Positions 45,816-56,447 are shown, numbered from the stretch's first letter. The stretch is 64,000 nucleotides of DNA from CAZTTH01 sp964615975 (GCA_964615975.1 CAZTTH010000012.1:24233-88232), one strand, 5' to 3'. Numbers and translations are program-made. The notes: generated by a model not told the origin, from the letters alone.

Positions 45816-47075
45816 ATGAATTGCGAAAGTACTCTAAACAGAATTGCTCTAATATTGGTATTTTTGGTTTCGGTTGAAGCTTTTGCGACGCAGATTCAAT
45901 TTCGTAATCGTGATTTCGCCGCGCCGTCAACTGAGTATAATTTGAAAATCGGCAGCTTGACCCTGGATTTGGGTTATTCACTGGCATTGGCTTATGATGA
46001 CAATACCAATCGTGCGACTGCTCATGGTCAACAGGAAGATGGCACTAAAATCGCCAATGCTCTGGTCATCAGAGTTGATTGGCCCTTGAATCCGAAATTT
46101 CATATCGGTTCCACAGTGAATGTTGCCTATGTGTCCTATATTTCCGGCACCGGCACGGAGGGGTTCATGTTGACAGGAGTTGATGGCAATGTTGCGGGTG
46201 ATCTGGGATTCGACATGCATGTCGGTGACACCGGACTGATAACTGTGCAGGATACGCTGTCGCGCAGTATTGATACCATTGATGTTGATCGCATTGATAA
46301 TGCGGAAAAGTTTGCCTTGTGGAATAACACTCTATCAATGCAATACCAGAATCAGTTAACCCAGCATATTAATACCGCTCTAAAGCTATCCCGAAAAGAT
46401 GTCTGGTCGCAGGAGAAACGATTTGAATATCGTGACACTGAGGCCTATGCCTATGATGCCCTGGTGCTTTGGGTGACTAACACTCGCTTATCCATAGGTC
46501 CTTATGTGCGTTATGAAACCACCAACTATCTGAATGCCGACGCAGCGGGAATCAAGCATAATGACAGTGAAGAAACTGAAGTGGGTTCGACGGTTCGTTA
46601 TCAGGCGACAGCACGTTCCGTTGTCAATTTGACTTTGGGTTATCAGATGTTCAATTTTGACACCAAGAATAATCCGGCGGCAACTGATGAAGAAGATGGT
46701 GTGGTCGCGGGTCTGAATCTGGTCACCATTATATCCGATCTGTTAAGTCAAAATATCGGCCTGACTTTTCGCAAAAATCTGGGAACAGCCACCTCCATTA
46801 ACTTTAGTGAAGATCTGCTGGCTACTTATGGGCTAAACTGGCGCTTCGCTGAAAAATGGTCGCTGCTTGGTCAATTAACCTGGCTGAAAACCAATGAAAG
46901 CGGCGCTGCGGGTGAAATTGGCGAAGTCTTTACCCAAACTTTGGGAATGAATTATCTCATCTCCAAGAAAAGTAATGTCGCATGGGGATATCGCCGCGCG
47001 GAGAAATTTTCCGATCAGTTCAACCGTGATTATGAACGGAATGAACTTACCATGCAATTCAATTACGACTTCTAA
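45816..47075 (+). CDS. Outer-membrane beta-barrel protein of the polysaccharide cluster
   Basis: 419 residues, signal peptide about 1-25 (ends AFA), then about 20 alternating beta strands ending MQFNYDF with a C-terminal Phe, the usual barrel-assembly signal. Barrels of this kind occur in exopolysaccharide and exosortase loci beside Wza and Wzc homologues and may conduct or anchor polymer. No closer assignment is possible by eye. Ribosome site GAGG lies six bases from the ATG. Between the FecR-domain gene and the export protein. Confidence 0.72.
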   Translation: MNCESTLNRIALILVFLVSVEAFATQIQFRNRDFAAPSTEYNLKIGSLTLDLGYSLALAYDDNTNRATAHGQQEDGTKIANALVIRVDWPLNPKFHIGSTVNVAYVSYISGTGTEGFMLTGVDGNVAGDLGFDMHVGDTGLITVQDTLSRSIDTIDVDRIDNAEKFALWNNTLSMQYQNQLTQHINTALKLSRKDVWSQEKRFEYRDTEAYAYDALVLWVTNTRLSIGPYVRYETTNYLNADAAGIKHNDSEETEVGSTVRYQATARSVVNLTLGYQMFNFDTKNNPAATDEEDGVVAGLNLVTIISDLLSQNIGLTFRKNLGTATSINFSEDLLATYGLNWRFAEKWSLLGQLTWLKTNESGAAGEIGEVFTQTLGMNYLISKKSNVAWGYRRAEKFSDQFNRDYERNELTMQFNYDF

Positions 47076-47228
47076 GTTAACCAGAATGTGAATTCAGTTC
47101 ATATCACCGGTATCGTTAACTTATTCCCAAACCCCATCACGCGTTAAATACATTCTTCTTAATTCTATGCAGTCATCCATTCCGGTTAAATTTTGCCCAT
47201 CACTACGACATATTATTATCCTCTGATC

Positions 47229-48125
47229 ATGAGTCGAATTTTACTGGTATTTTTGGTCATGGCAACCGTCAATGCGGGGGTATTGGGTAGTGATCTGGCG
47301 ATCATCCAGGAAATTCCCATTCGTCCTGGTGATCTTATCAGTATCAACATGAGCGAGGATTCCGATGTCGTTTACAATGGGATTGTTGACGCCTCCGGCT
47401 TCATTTCTCTTCCTTATCTTGGGGAAATAAAAATCATTGGGCTGACTGAATCCGATTGTGGCAAGTATTTACAAAAGCTGTTGGAGGATGATTATTATCA
47501 AAAAGCGACGGTTTTTGTGCGTGTCATCAAAAGAGCGCCAGGCAATGTCTACATTTATGGCGCGGTCAAAGAGCCCGGCGCGATCCATCTGCCTGAATTG
47601 GGGCAGTTGACCATCTTGCAGGCAATATCACATGTCAAGGGGATTACGTCCTGGGCGTCACCGAAAGAATGCCAGGTTACCCGTCAAAACCCGATCACGG
47701 GGGAACGGGAAAAATTGAAAGTTGATCTTATCGCCGCGTTTCGTGAAATCGGTGGCGTTGATGATATTCCCCTGATCGCCAACGATGTGGTATTTGTGCC
47801 CTCCGCGAATGCGGAATTATCGCAGGTTCTGAGCAACGAGCCGTATGAGGTTGTGATTGTCGGCCAGGTGAATCGTCCTGGGATCATTTCATTTGCTCCG
47901 GGGGAATTGCGCTCCTTCATGCGCGCCATATTCAAGGCGGGTAATTTCACCACTTTTGCCAAAAAAAAATCGGTTCGGGTCATTCGCTATACCAACGATA
48001 ATAAAAACCGGGAAGTAAAAGTCGTGGATGCGGAAAAAATGATCGATCAAGGGTTTCTTGATTTGGATTTTGAATTGTTGCCTGGTGACATGATCATTGT
48101 CGATGAGAAATTGATCAATTTTTAA
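47229..48125 (+). CDS. Polysaccharide export protein, Wza-like
   Basis: 298 residues from ATG 47229; the frame runs back to TTG 47193 but the signal peptide (MSRILLVFLVMATVNAGVLG) begins at this ATG. Poly_export domain RPGDLISINMSED, VDASGFISLPYLGEIKIIGL, then two SLBB-type domains, first VYIYGAVKEPGAIHLPELGQ, later VVIVGQVNRPGIISFAPGE. No lipobox Cys is evident, unlike E. coli Wza. Exports polymer through the periplasm or outer membrane. Two bases separate it from the Wzc-like gene. Confidence 0.9.
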   Translation: MSRILLVFLVMATVNAGVLGSDLAIIQEIPIRPGDLISINMSEDSDVVYNGIVDASGFISLPYLGEIKIIGLTESDCGKYLQKLLEDDYYQKATVFVRVIKRAPGNVYIYGAVKEPGAIHLPELGQLTILQAISHVKGITSWASPKECQVTRQNPITGEREKLKVDLIAAFREIGGVDDIPLIANDVVFVPSANAELSQVLSNEPYEVVIVGQVNRPGIISFAPGELRSFMRAIFKAGNFTTFAKKKSVRVIRYTNDNKNREVKVVDAEKMIDQGFLDLDFELLPGDMIIVDEKLINF

Positions 48126-48127
48126 TC

Positions 48128-50407
48128 ATGGAAAATCCCAACAAAGATAACTTGGGTTGGAATGACACCGCTTCGACGCCGGAAGGTCGCGGGAAAAGTG
48201 GCAAGGCTTCCGCCATGTCGCATTCTGGTGATGACTTTGATCTTCTCCTTTGTCTCCGAGTGCTGTTGTCTTATTGGTGGATATTGGCTCCTCTGCTGGT
48301 GCTGGGGGCGGCAGTCGGCAGTGCCATTTGGGTATATTCTCTGCCTGTTTATCGCTCGTATTGCCGCTTCGAAATCATTCAGAGCAGTTCTCCCATTCTC
48401 GATGATATGCGTTCCCGTTCGCGTTCTTATGATAATTCGGTGATCATGCGTCACATATTGGTGATGCAAAGCAGCCAGATGAATCGAAAAATACGCCAGG
48501 AGTTGAATCAAGAATTTGCCAGGGAAATTCCGCAAAATTTTGATCGGTATAAAGTGAACATCACACCGGTCAAGGATACCGATTCCAAGATGATCGATAT
48601 TACCATCGATTCCTTCAGTAAAAAATATTCCCTCTCCTATCTGAATAAGATCATCGAGAATTATCAAAAAGTCCGTTTGGAAGAAATCGATTTATTGAAT
48701 AGCAGCAACCTCACCAATCTGCGCACTGAATTAAGTGAATTATCCAAAAAGCTGGACGCGGCGCAAAGCGATGTCGCCCAGTTTGAAGCCCAACATCATA
48801 TCTATTTCATTAATGAAAAAACCAAGTCGGACAAAACCGTCCTGACCACCTTAATGAATCGGCAAAGCCAGATGCGCTCGCAATTGGCAATCCTTGAGTC
48901 GCAGTTCCCCTTTTTAAAAGATGAAAATGCCGCCACCCTGCGGAATGTCCTGGATTTAACTAATCAACTGAATCGTCTGGACATGTTTTCTGAAGAATCC
49001 GCCAAGGAAATACCCCAGATGAACACCGAAGGTAAAAAGGTGAATCTGCAGGGGTGGTCGGAAATTCCTGAATGGAGTAAAAACGAAGCGTTGATCATCC
49101 GCTTGAGCGCGGAATACGAAAACCTGTTATCAATTTATAAACCCAATCATATCAGGATGCGGAAATTATCCGATCAAATCGCTGCCGCCAAAAAAGAACT
49201 GCAGATCTCCGCTGAAATATCATTGAAGCGTTTGCAATCCATTCGTGACGCGTTGCGCATGCAGGAACAGGCGCTCCTGAAAACCGCGGAAGAATTCAAG
49301 GTCGATATTGATTTGACGGCATCTGAACGAGCTGAATATGAAAAATTGAAATCCCGTGAAGATCGACTGAAAAAAAATCACGATCAGGTATTCACCAGGA
49401 TAATCGATAGTTCTGCCACGACCACGGATTATTATTATTCGCGATTTGTCGATGGACCGTTGGCTTTTGAAGAGCCGATTTGGCCGGTGCGCTGGAAAAT
49501 CATTACCATGTCGATTTTCGGGTTTGTCTCGTTTGGCGCCGCCCTCATCCTGTTAAGTTATTTTGTCAAAGCCAAATTATACGATTATCATTCCCTCGAG
49601 GAAAATTTGGATCTACCCTGTTTGGCGGGTGTTCCGAATTTCAAGAAAAGCAAGGTTGATAAAAAGAATCCGGTCGATTCGACCATCGTTCTAAAAGACA
49701 AAAATGACTTTGCCAGTGAGTGCTATCGCAGTCTGAGAACCAATATCGAACAGAATTTACGTCCTGGCCAGAATCTGATATTGGTTACCAGTCCGGATCC
49801 GGGTGAAGGGAAAACCTTTACCGTCATCAATCTCGGGGTGGTGTTTTCATGGAATCATAAAAAAGTATTGCTGATCGATGGTGATTTTCGCCGCATGACC
49901 TTGCGCAAATTCTTCAAAAATTCGACTCAGAATGGATTAAGCGATTGTCTGACAGCCGAGAATCTCGCGTGGAAATCCTGCGTCGTTAAATCTGATCTCC
50001 CGAATATCGATTATTTACCGGCAGGCAATATCAACAAACATATTACTGAGTTATTAACCCTGCCTAAGTTATCATTAATCTTAAAAGAAATTGGGCAGGA
50101 GTATGACATTGTGATCCTGGATTCGGCGCCAGTCAATCGGGTCGTGGATACCATTATTCTTGCCAAGCATGTGCAGAACGTCATTCTGGTAGCCAGAGCC
50201 GGTAAGACAAAAACCCATTCTCTCCGGTATTGTTACAGTCGGTTGGGCATGGCGAATATCGTCGGGTATATCCTGAATAATATCGATGCCGCCTCACGGA
50301 AATATGGTTATTACAATTATGGCTATTCCTACTATTCGACTTATCATCAGTATAATACCTATTATAAATCCTACAGCGGGGATGCCATCGTGAAAAAGGA
50401 AGTGTGA
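48128..50407 (+). CDS. Wzc-like polysaccharide co-polymerase with BY-kinase
   Basis: 759 residues: membrane helix about 48-70, a periplasmic Wzz region with coiled coil (about 75-440), second helix about 455-478, and a cytoplasmic tyrosine kinase with Walker A SPDPGEGKT (555-563), Walker A' VLLIDGD (580-586) and Walker B ILDSAP (D665). The tail 726-749 has 12 Tyr in 24 residues, the autophosphorylation cluster. Phosphorylation cycles control polymer length and export together with the upstream Wza-like protein and downstream polymerase. Confidence 0.95.
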   Translation: MENPNKDNLGWNDTASTPEGRGKSGKASAMSHSGDDFDLLLCLRVLLSYWWILAPLLVLGAAVGSAIWVYSLPVYRSYCRFEIIQSSSPILDDMRSRSRSYDNSVIMRHILVMQSSQMNRKIRQELNQEFAREIPQNFDRYKVNITPVKDTDSKMIDITIDSFSKKYSLSYLNKIIENYQKVRLEEIDLLNSSNLTNLRTELSELSKKLDAAQSDVAQFEAQHHIYFINEKTKSDKTVLTTLMNRQSQMRSQLAILESQFPFLKDENAATLRNVLDLTNQLNRLDMFSEESAKEIPQMNTEGKKVNLQGWSEIPEWSKNEALIIRLSAEYENLLSIYKPNHIRMRKLSDQIAAAKKELQISAEISLKRLQSIRDALRMQEQALLKTAEEFKVDIDLTASERAEYEKLKSREDRLKKNHDQVFTRIIDSSATTTDYYYSRFVDGPLAFEEPIWPVRWKIITMSIFGFVSFGAALILLSYFVKAKLYDYHSLEENLDLPCLAGVPNFKKSKVDKKNPVDSTIVLKDKNDFASECYRSLRTNIEQNLRPGQNLILVTSPDPGEGKTFTVINLGVVFSWNHKKVLLIDGDFRRMTLRKFFKNSTQNGLSDCLTAENLAWKSCVVKSDLPNIDYLPAGNINKHITELLTLPKLSLILKEIGQEYDIVILDSAPVNRVVDTIILAKHVQNVILVARAGKTKTHSLRYCYSRLGMANIVGYILNNIDAASRKYGYYNYGYSYYSTYHQYNTYYKSYSGDAIVKKEV

Positions 50408-50435
50408 GCAATCCTGAATCTGTGTTGATTTTTGC

Positions 50436-52250
50436 GTGATCTCCTTTCTCATTCTGGTTTTCACCGTTTTAGTATTGACAATCTGCGGCGCCGGATTTAC
50501 CGCTCATGCCGATGTCATTGCCGCGGGGCTTGTCGCCAGCGGATTGTTAATAAAAGCGCGTGAATTTCACCGCAAAATTCCTTCTCAATTTCCGGCGCTA
50601 TATTGGTTGTTCATCCTGGGATATACCGCCGTCACCCTTGCTCCGCTCCCATTGGCGTTAGAATTCCTGGTTGATCAGCAGCGGCAGCAGCAAAATCATC
50701 GGGTCGTAATCGCCCTGGAAAAGGCGGAAAATCTTGGATTCATAGAAGCGTCTGAAGCGGAATTTGCGCTCTCGCGAAATCGGAGCGGCACCCTAAAAAC
50801 ACTCCTGTATTTAATCATGGTTGGGGGAGCCTGGGGCCTGGCGGTAACATTGGCGCCGGTGTGGGGGCGGCGATATCTAATTTTTCTCGTCAGTTTAACG
50901 GCGCTCATTGCCATCCTGGGATATATCGGCCAGCATGTCATCCCTCAGGGAAAAACACTCTGGTGGATGATCCCGGTGCGCTTTGGTGAGCCGGTTGCCT
51001 GTTTTGTCAATCGCAGTCATTTTGGCAGCTTCATCGCGCTGATGTGTCCATCAGCCTTGATGGTCTCCGCTTACGCGTTTGAAAGAGAAAGGTGGGGGAT
51101 GTCGTTATGGGGAATAATCTGTTTCGCGCTGATGAGTATTGCGATTGTAACCTGTTATTCCCGTGGGGCATTTTTCCTTTATTTGTTCAGTGTCATGTTG
51201 ACGGCATTGGGTTCGATTTTTCATCGTCAAAGAACCATTGGTTTGATTGTCTGCGGGTTGGGATTGATTGGCATTATCGCCACAGTGACCACGATTAGTG
51301 GTGATTTAAAGTTTCGCTTGCACACCATCCGGAGAGTGTTTGATAATGTTGAAAGTCAAAGCCGGGTCATGATCTGGCGGGATGTGTTTCGCTTATGGCA
51401 GGATTATCCGGTTATCGGAGTAGGAGGAAATGGCATGAAAGTGGTATTTCCCGCCTATCGCTCCCTGGTTACTATTGCCAGTGTTGACCATGCGGAGAGC
51501 CAATATCTGCAGTTATTGGCCAATAGTGGATTGATTGGACTGCTTATGTTATTGGTGGGGGGAGGATGGTTCACGCAACGGTTATTTCACTATCGCGCGC
51601 AATTAACAAAATATTTTATGATGGCGGCAGGGATATTGACCGGGTTGTTATGTGTGCTGGTTCATGCTGCATTCGATGTGGCATTGACCATCCCATTGTA
51701 CGCGTTTGTCACCTTTACTCTGGCGGGTCTGGGGGTGGGATTAACTGCTCAAACCGCTAGAAATCAGGAATTCTCAGGCAAATTCCCCCATCCAGATCAA
51801 GGTGTTAAGACGCCCAATCCGCGCGTCACGAAGCCGCGCAGGTCATCGTTTTCAAAACCCCTCCTGATCTGGGGAATGGCAGGAGTGGGGTTAACTATTT
51901 ATATTGGTGTTCTGTTTCATCATGAGATGGACCAATATGATCGATCCTCTTATCTCCAGGACGCCAATCCCGCCCAATTATGTCAGATTCTGATCAGCGC
52001 TCCCACAAGTTGGGAAACCTGGGATCAACTGGGCAAATATGGCTTCATACTGGGGACCAGCGAGGGGATAAGGTTTAATGAATTTTGTCTATCACAGGCC
52101 GCGGATTACAATCCCACCGATTGGCGCTTGTGGAATAACCTGGCGGCGCTGCGGCGCGGGATGGGGGATGGCGCCGGAGCGGAAATCGCCGATGAGCGCA
52201 TGCGTCGGGTGATTCCGGAAGATAAATTGCGGCACATTGAAAAACTGTAA
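50436..52250 (+). CDS. O-antigen polymerase/ligase family membrane protein
   Basis: 604 residues from GTG 50436. About 12 membrane helices with a large periplasmic loop holding RVMIWRDVFRLWQDYPVIGVGGNGM, the Wzy_C (WaaL/Wzy) signature, and DHAESQYLQLLANSGLIGL. The C-terminal ~90 residues are soluble and helical, like a tetratricopeptide pair. Either polymerises lipid-linked repeat units or ligates glycan; in a Wza-Wzc locus the polymerase role is more likely. Starts 28 bases after the Wzc-like gene. Confidence 0.85.
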   Translation: MISFLILVFTVLVLTICGAGFTAHADVIAAGLVASGLLIKAREFHRKIPSQFPALYWLFILGYTAVTLAPLPLALEFLVDQQRQQQNHRVVIALEKAENLGFIEASEAEFALSRNRSGTLKTLLYLIMVGGAWGLAVTLAPVWGRRYLIFLVSLTALIAILGYIGQHVIPQGKTLWWMIPVRFGEPVACFVNRSHFGSFIALMCPSALMVSAYAFERERWGMSLWGIICFALMSIAIVTCYSRGAFFLYLFSVMLTALGSIFHRQRTIGLIVCGLGLIGIIATVTTISGDLKFRLHTIRRVFDNVESQSRVMIWRDVFRLWQDYPVIGVGGNGMKVVFPAYRSLVTIASVDHAESQYLQLLANSGLIGLLMLLVGGGWFTQRLFHYRAQLTKYFMMAAGILTGLLCVLVHAAFDVALTIPLYAFVTFTLAGLGVGLTAQTARNQEFSGKFPHPDQGVKTPNPRVTKPRRSSFSKPLLIWGMAGVGLTIYIGVLFHHEMDQYDRSSYLQDANPAQLCQILISAPTSWETWDQLGKYGFILGTSEGIRFNEFCLSQAADYNPTDWRLWNNLAALRRGMGDGAGAEIADERMRRVIPEDKLRHIEKL

Positions 52251-52364
52251 TGATAATTAATCTTTACAGAATGATTTGAATCATTGTAAAAGTTAACCTG
52301 ACAGGAAATTGAATTTTCAGCATCATTTGCAATCAGTAACCCATAAATCTCAAGGATCGAATCT

Positions 52365-55300
52365 ATGAATAACTCTATCCCAAGCATCAATTCTCTAACG
52401 CTGATCCGTTGGTCGGCCACGTTTATTCTGTTGCTGCAATTGATCCCGCAATTGGTGGTAATCCCTGCCGCGAATGGGAATGAATCCCTCAGCGGAACAG
52501 CAGTAAATACCAATCCTGTTTTGCTTGAATCAGTTACATACCATGATGGCACTCGAATCCAGAATGTCTGGATGAGCAAAGATGAACTGGCTCTGTTTCC
52601 CGGTAAGGACTACGCTTTCGCTGCAGCCGGGCTATCCGAAGCTTTGGCGAAAGTTGGCATAACCTGCGAGTCGAGCCATCTTGAAGAGCGGATTATCTGC
52701 GTCCGCCTGCGCGACGCAATGACCCGCCCCGGCGAAGAAGAATTGAATTCATTATTGACCAGAATAACCACTATTCCGGGAATAGAGGAGGCCAGCCCGG
52801 TGTATTATGGCAGTCCGGAGCGGCGCAATCGCATGCTGTTAACCGGCGAGATCGTGGTCCATTTTCGCCCTGAGGTTACAGAGCAGAAGGCGCTTGAATA
52901 TGCCCGAACAAATGATCTTATGCTGGTCGAAAAGTATAGCTTCTCACCATCGACCTATCTTTTTCGCAGTCGGCCGGGAGCGAATAGTCTGGCGATCGCG
53001 AATCAATGCCGGCGCCATCCCCTGATTCAATCCGCCTATCCCAATTGGATCAAAGCAGGGAGAACGCGAACGGCGCCCTCTCCGCCCAGCAATGACAATA
53101 TTGCTGATGCCGAGGATATTGCCGGCAATCAGGGATGCGTCAAGGGCAGTAATATCGGCGCGACTGAGGAACCCGATGAGGATTTGTCGGATCATTATAT
53201 CAACGGGTTAACGATATGGTATCGATGGCAGGCGCCACAAACTGGAACAGTCCGCTTTGCCACCAAGGGCAGTAAGGTGCTTTTTGGCAACACGATTGTT
53301 GAAATGGATACGATCATGGCAATTTACGAGGATGACCTGACTCTGGTTGATGTCAATGATGATCGTTCCGGCACACTTTCCAGCCGGATTACGTTTAATG
53401 CCACGGCGGCAAGTTTTTATTATATCGCAATTGATGTTGCGGATATCACGGCATTAACCGGCACCGTGTTTTTAAGTTGGTTCTATACCAATGTAAATAA
53501 TGCGCGCAATGATTTCAGCAATATTGAAACAACTTTGCCGGGGATTCAAAGTGAACCATTGGTTTGGTTTAATGATAATTCCGATCGACAAAATAATGAA
53601 CCATCCCATTCTCCGGACGAAGTGGGATCATCGGTTTGGTTCAAATGGATAGCGCCCACAACCGGCGTGGCAACGTTTAACGCGTTTGATTCTGGAGTGC
53701 AGACCGCGGTATTTACCGAGAATTCGGTAAGTCGAACAGTAAGTTTTATCATTCCCTTTCTCATTCATGTATATACCGGCACCAATTTCACCCATCCCGA
53801 TTTTACCTCGATATCGGGCAATAACGGTGAGTGTTTTGGCAGTTTGACTTTTCCTGCCCAAGCCGGCACAACCTATCATATCGCGGTCGATAGCGTCAAA
53901 TTGGAATTCAATCTTGATATCGATCAGGATGGAGATACTGAAACCAGAATGGTTACCAATGCCATTGGTTGTTTTTCCTTGAATTGGCAGATGGATGTCC
54001 CCGATCCGTTGTCCCAATTCCAGTGGCACCTGGCGAATACCGGCCAGGAATTCGGCGCCATCGGAGAAGATCTCCATCTCGGTGCCACCAACGATTCCTA
54101 TACAGGCGCCGGCCAGGTGATCGCGGTGATTGATAATGGTGTGGAATTAACTCATCCCGATTTGGCGCCGAATATTCAACCGAACCTGAGTCGTGATTTT
54201 GTCGATGATGACAATGATCCCCTCGCTTCCACTGGAATCGTCGGGAATGGGGATCATGGCACCGCGGTCGCGGGCATCATCGCGGCCAGGGGCGCCAATC
54301 AAATCGGCGTTCGTGGTATCGCTCCCGCTGCCAAACTGACCGCCTATCGGGTCCAGGATGTGAATGGCAATTTTACCGATGTCGATCTTGCCAATGCCCT
54401 GAGTCGAGATTCCGCAGAGATTGAGATTTATAACAACAGCTTTGGTCCTCCCGATGCTTCCGCCTACCTTAGCGACCCACCCACGTTGGTAAAAGATGCC
54501 TTGCGTCATGGGTTTTATCAGGGGCGGGGCGGATTGGGTAATATTATTGTTTGGGCGGGTGGCAACGGTGGCAATAAGGACAATTCCAACCTCGATGGTT
54601 TTGCCAATTCCCGTTACACCATTGCGGTGGCTGCCAGCACGAATTTAGGGAAGAAATTTTCGTTATCGGAAAAAGGCGCGAATATTTTTATCAATGCCCC
54701 GAGTGGCGGCGGAAGCATGAGAATCGCGACCACGGATCGGCAAGGGAGCAATGGCTTTGAATTAGGCGATTATACCTGTGAATTTGGTGGCACGTCGGCG
54801 GCGACCCCGATGGTTTCCGGAGTGGTTGCCTTGATGTTGGAGGCGAATAACCTGTTGACATCACGCGATGTCATGGCGATTCTCATGGAAACCGCGATAA
54901 AAAATGATCCCGATGATATCGATTGGGCAACGAATGGTGCGGGTTTTCATGTCAATCATGGTTATGGTTTTGGGCGCGTTGACGCGGCGGCGGCAGTGAA
55001 CCAAGCACCGGGCTGGGTAAGATTAAAACCGGAAGCCAGCGATAATTACGATCGTGCCTTTTCTCCTGCCAAGAACATTCCCGATGATAATTCAACGGGG
55101 GTCAGCGATACCATTACCATTAATGGTGACAATGACATCGCGGCCATCGAATATGTCGAAGTCGTATTTCATGCCCCAGATCATTCGCATTTCCATGAAC
55201 TATCCATTGAATTGCATCATTTCCCGCAGGGGGCGACGGTCGCGACTTCAAGTATACTGGCGGAAAAAATTGACGCCACCGATCAATCGCACCATGATCC

Positions 55301-56198
55301 GGATATGAATACCGAAACCAATGACACCAGAACCTACGATCACTGGACTTTTGGCAGTGTCCGTCATTATAAGGAAAAAGCCAGCGGCGATTGGATTTTG
55401 ACGGTGAAGGATATGGCTGCCGGCACAGTGGGGACCTGGGAATCGTGGTCGCTGAAACTCTATGGCACCAAAGTCGCCAATGCCGGGCCGGACCAATCGG
55501 TCAATGAAAGCAGCCAGGTCACTCTCGATGGGAGTAACTCCTATGAGGGTGGAGGCATTACGTATTCATGGACGCAAACATCCGGCGCCACTGTGACCTT
55601 GAGTAATGCGGATCAGAAGATGGCTTCATTTACCGCGCCATCCGTGGTATCCGATGCAATTGTTCTGGAATTCAAACTGACGGTGACCGATGGCGATGGT
55701 GATCACGTCGATACTGTAAAGGTAACAGTGCGGGGAATCACAAATGTTTCTGGCATACCAGTATCAGGCGGCTGGAATCTGCTCCCCATGCCGGTTATAT
55801 CAACCCAGACCATAGGCGAGATTTTTTCCTCCGCTGGCGGCCAGCCCGTGCCCAAGATCGGCAAAGTCTGGGAGTGGAACGGAGATCAATATATCCAACT
55901 TGCTGATGATCAGACGCTGTCGGCGCAGAAAGCCTACTGGTATTACCTGCCGGAAAATTTTGCCGGCACTACATTCTCACTAACCGGTCAAAAACCCGAT
56001 CCGCTGGTCACCCTCATCGCCAACCAGTGGCACTTGCTGGCGACCAGCCGGACTCAACCCAAACCGACAAACAATGTCACGGGCACGATCTGGCGCTGGA
56101 AAGCGAATCGGTATCAGGCGGTTCTCGCCAACGAACAGTTGATGCCGGTGATCGGCTATTGGATCTTCAGCAATACTGGGGGGATCATCAATTTGTAA
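52365..56198 (+). CDS. Large secreted subtilase with P-domain, PKD-like and duplicated C-terminal module
   Basis: 1277 residues, signal peptide about 1-38. N-terminal region 45-230 resembles a propeptide. Two jelly-roll modules of the NDxFxxA...WYRWxAP type at about 243-375 and 378-545. Subtilisin domain about 560-880 with D590 (VIDNGVELTHPDL), H631 (NGDHGTAVAGI) and S811 (GGTSAATPMVSG). Proprotein-convertase P domain about 895-1035, a PKD/cadherin-like domain about 1038-1125, and a terminal region (1128-1277) made of two similar ~70-residue units (GGWNLLPMP...VWEWNGDQY and NQWHLLATS...IWRWKANRY). No PEP-CTERM or LPXTG tail. Likely processes or decorates surface proteins. 114 bases downstream of the polymerase gene. 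Confidence 0.92.
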   Translation: MNNSIPSINSLTLIRWSATFILLLQLIPQLVVIPAANGNESLSGTAVNTNPVLLESVTYHDGTRIQNVWMSKDELALFPGKDYAFAAAGLSEALAKVGITCESSHLEERIICVRLRDAMTRPGEEELNSLLTRITTIPGIEEASPVYYGSPERRNRMLLTGEIVVHFRPEVTEQKALEYARTNDLMLVEKYSFSPSTYLFRSRPGANSLAIANQCRRHPLIQSAYPNWIKAGRTRTAPSPPSNDNIADAEDIAGNQGCVKGSNIGATEEPDEDLSDHYINGLTIWYRWQAPQTGTVRFATKGSKVLFGNTIVEMDTIMAIYEDDLTLVDVNDDRSGTLSSRITFNATAASFYYIAIDVADITALTGTVFLSWFYTNVNNARNDFSNIETTLPGIQSEPLVWFNDNSDRQNNEPSHSPDEVGSSVWFKWIAPTTGVATFNAFDSGVQTAVFTENSVSRTVSFIIPFLIHVYTGTNFTHPDFTSISGNNGECFGSLTFPAQAGTTYHIAVDSVKLEFNLDIDQDGDTETRMVTNAIGCFSLNWQMDVPDPLSQFQWHLANTGQEFGAIGEDLHLGATNDSYTGAGQVIAVIDNGVELTHPDLAPNIQPNLSRDFVDDDNDPLASTGIVGNGDHGTAVAGIIAARGANQIGVRGIAPAAKLTAYRVQDVNGNFTDVDLANALSRDSAEIEIYNNSFGPPDASAYLSDPPTLVKDALRHGFYQGRGGLGNIIVWAGGNGGNKDNSNLDGFANSRYTIAVAASTNLGKKFSLSEKGANIFINAPSGGGSMRIATTDRQGSNGFELGDYTCEFGGTSAATPMVSGVVALMLEANNLLTSRDVMAILMETAIKNDPDDIDWATNGAGFHVNHGYGFGRVDAAAAVNQAPGWVRLKPEASDNYDRAFSPAKNIPDDNSTGVSDTITINGDNDIAAIEYVEVVFHAPDHSHFHELSIELHHFPQGATVATSSILAEKIDATDQSHHDPDMNTETNDTRTYDHWTFGSVRHYKEKASGDWILTVKDMAAGTVGTWESWSLKLYGTKVANAGPDQSVNESSQVTLDGSNSYEGGGITYSWTQTSGATVTLSNADQKMASFTAPSVVSDAIVLEFKLTVTDGDGDHVDTVKVTVRGITNVSGIPVSGGWNLLPMPVISTQTIGEIFSSAGGQPVPKIGKVWEWNGDQYIQLADDQTLSAQKAYWYYLPENFAGTTFSLTGQKPDPLVTLIANQWHLLATSRTQPKPTNNVTGTIWRWKANRYQAVLANEQLMPVIGYWIFSNTGGIINL

Positions 56199-56210
56199 AA
56201 TTGAATAGGT

Positions 56211-56447
56211 ATGCCCACTGTCTTGATAATTGGTCGTTTTCGATTTCATTTTTACTCGGATGAAGGAAATGAGCCGGCACATATTCATGTGCGATCAACT
56301 GAAGGAGAATGTAAGTTTTGGTTGAAGCCTATTCTCTTGGCGAAAAATCGAGGGTTAGCCTCGCATGAATTGAGAGAGATTGAACGAATGATTTACCGGC
56401 ATCATGATTTATTAACAGAGAAGTATTATGAGTACCACAATTATTGA
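56211..56447 (+). CDS. DUF4160 family small protein
   Basis: 78 residues: MPTVLIIGRFRFHFYSDEGN, EPAHIHVRSTEGECKFWL, then ELREIERMIYRHHDLLTEKY, matching DUF4160 along its length with the conserved PxHIHV His motif. Usually found beside DUF2442 genes, and such pairs behave in gene-neighbourhood terms like toxin-antitoxin or small regulatory pairs; the biochemical role is unproven. Starts 12 bases after the subtilase stop and overlaps the next gene by 20 bases. Confidence 0.85.
   Translation: MPTVLIIGRFRFHFYSDEGNEPAHIHVRSTEGECKFWLKPILLAKNRGLASHELREIERMIYRHHDLLTEKYYEYHNY

Noticed and set aside
50303..50374. Tyr-rich tail of the Wzc-like kinase as a novelty
   Set aside because: Twelve Tyr in 24 residues is striking but is the normal autophosphorylation cluster of BY-kinases.
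52365..56198. Subtilase as a classical PEP-CTERM substrate of the exosortase
   Set aside because: The C terminus ends in a globular W-rich module with no hydrophobic helix or basic tail.
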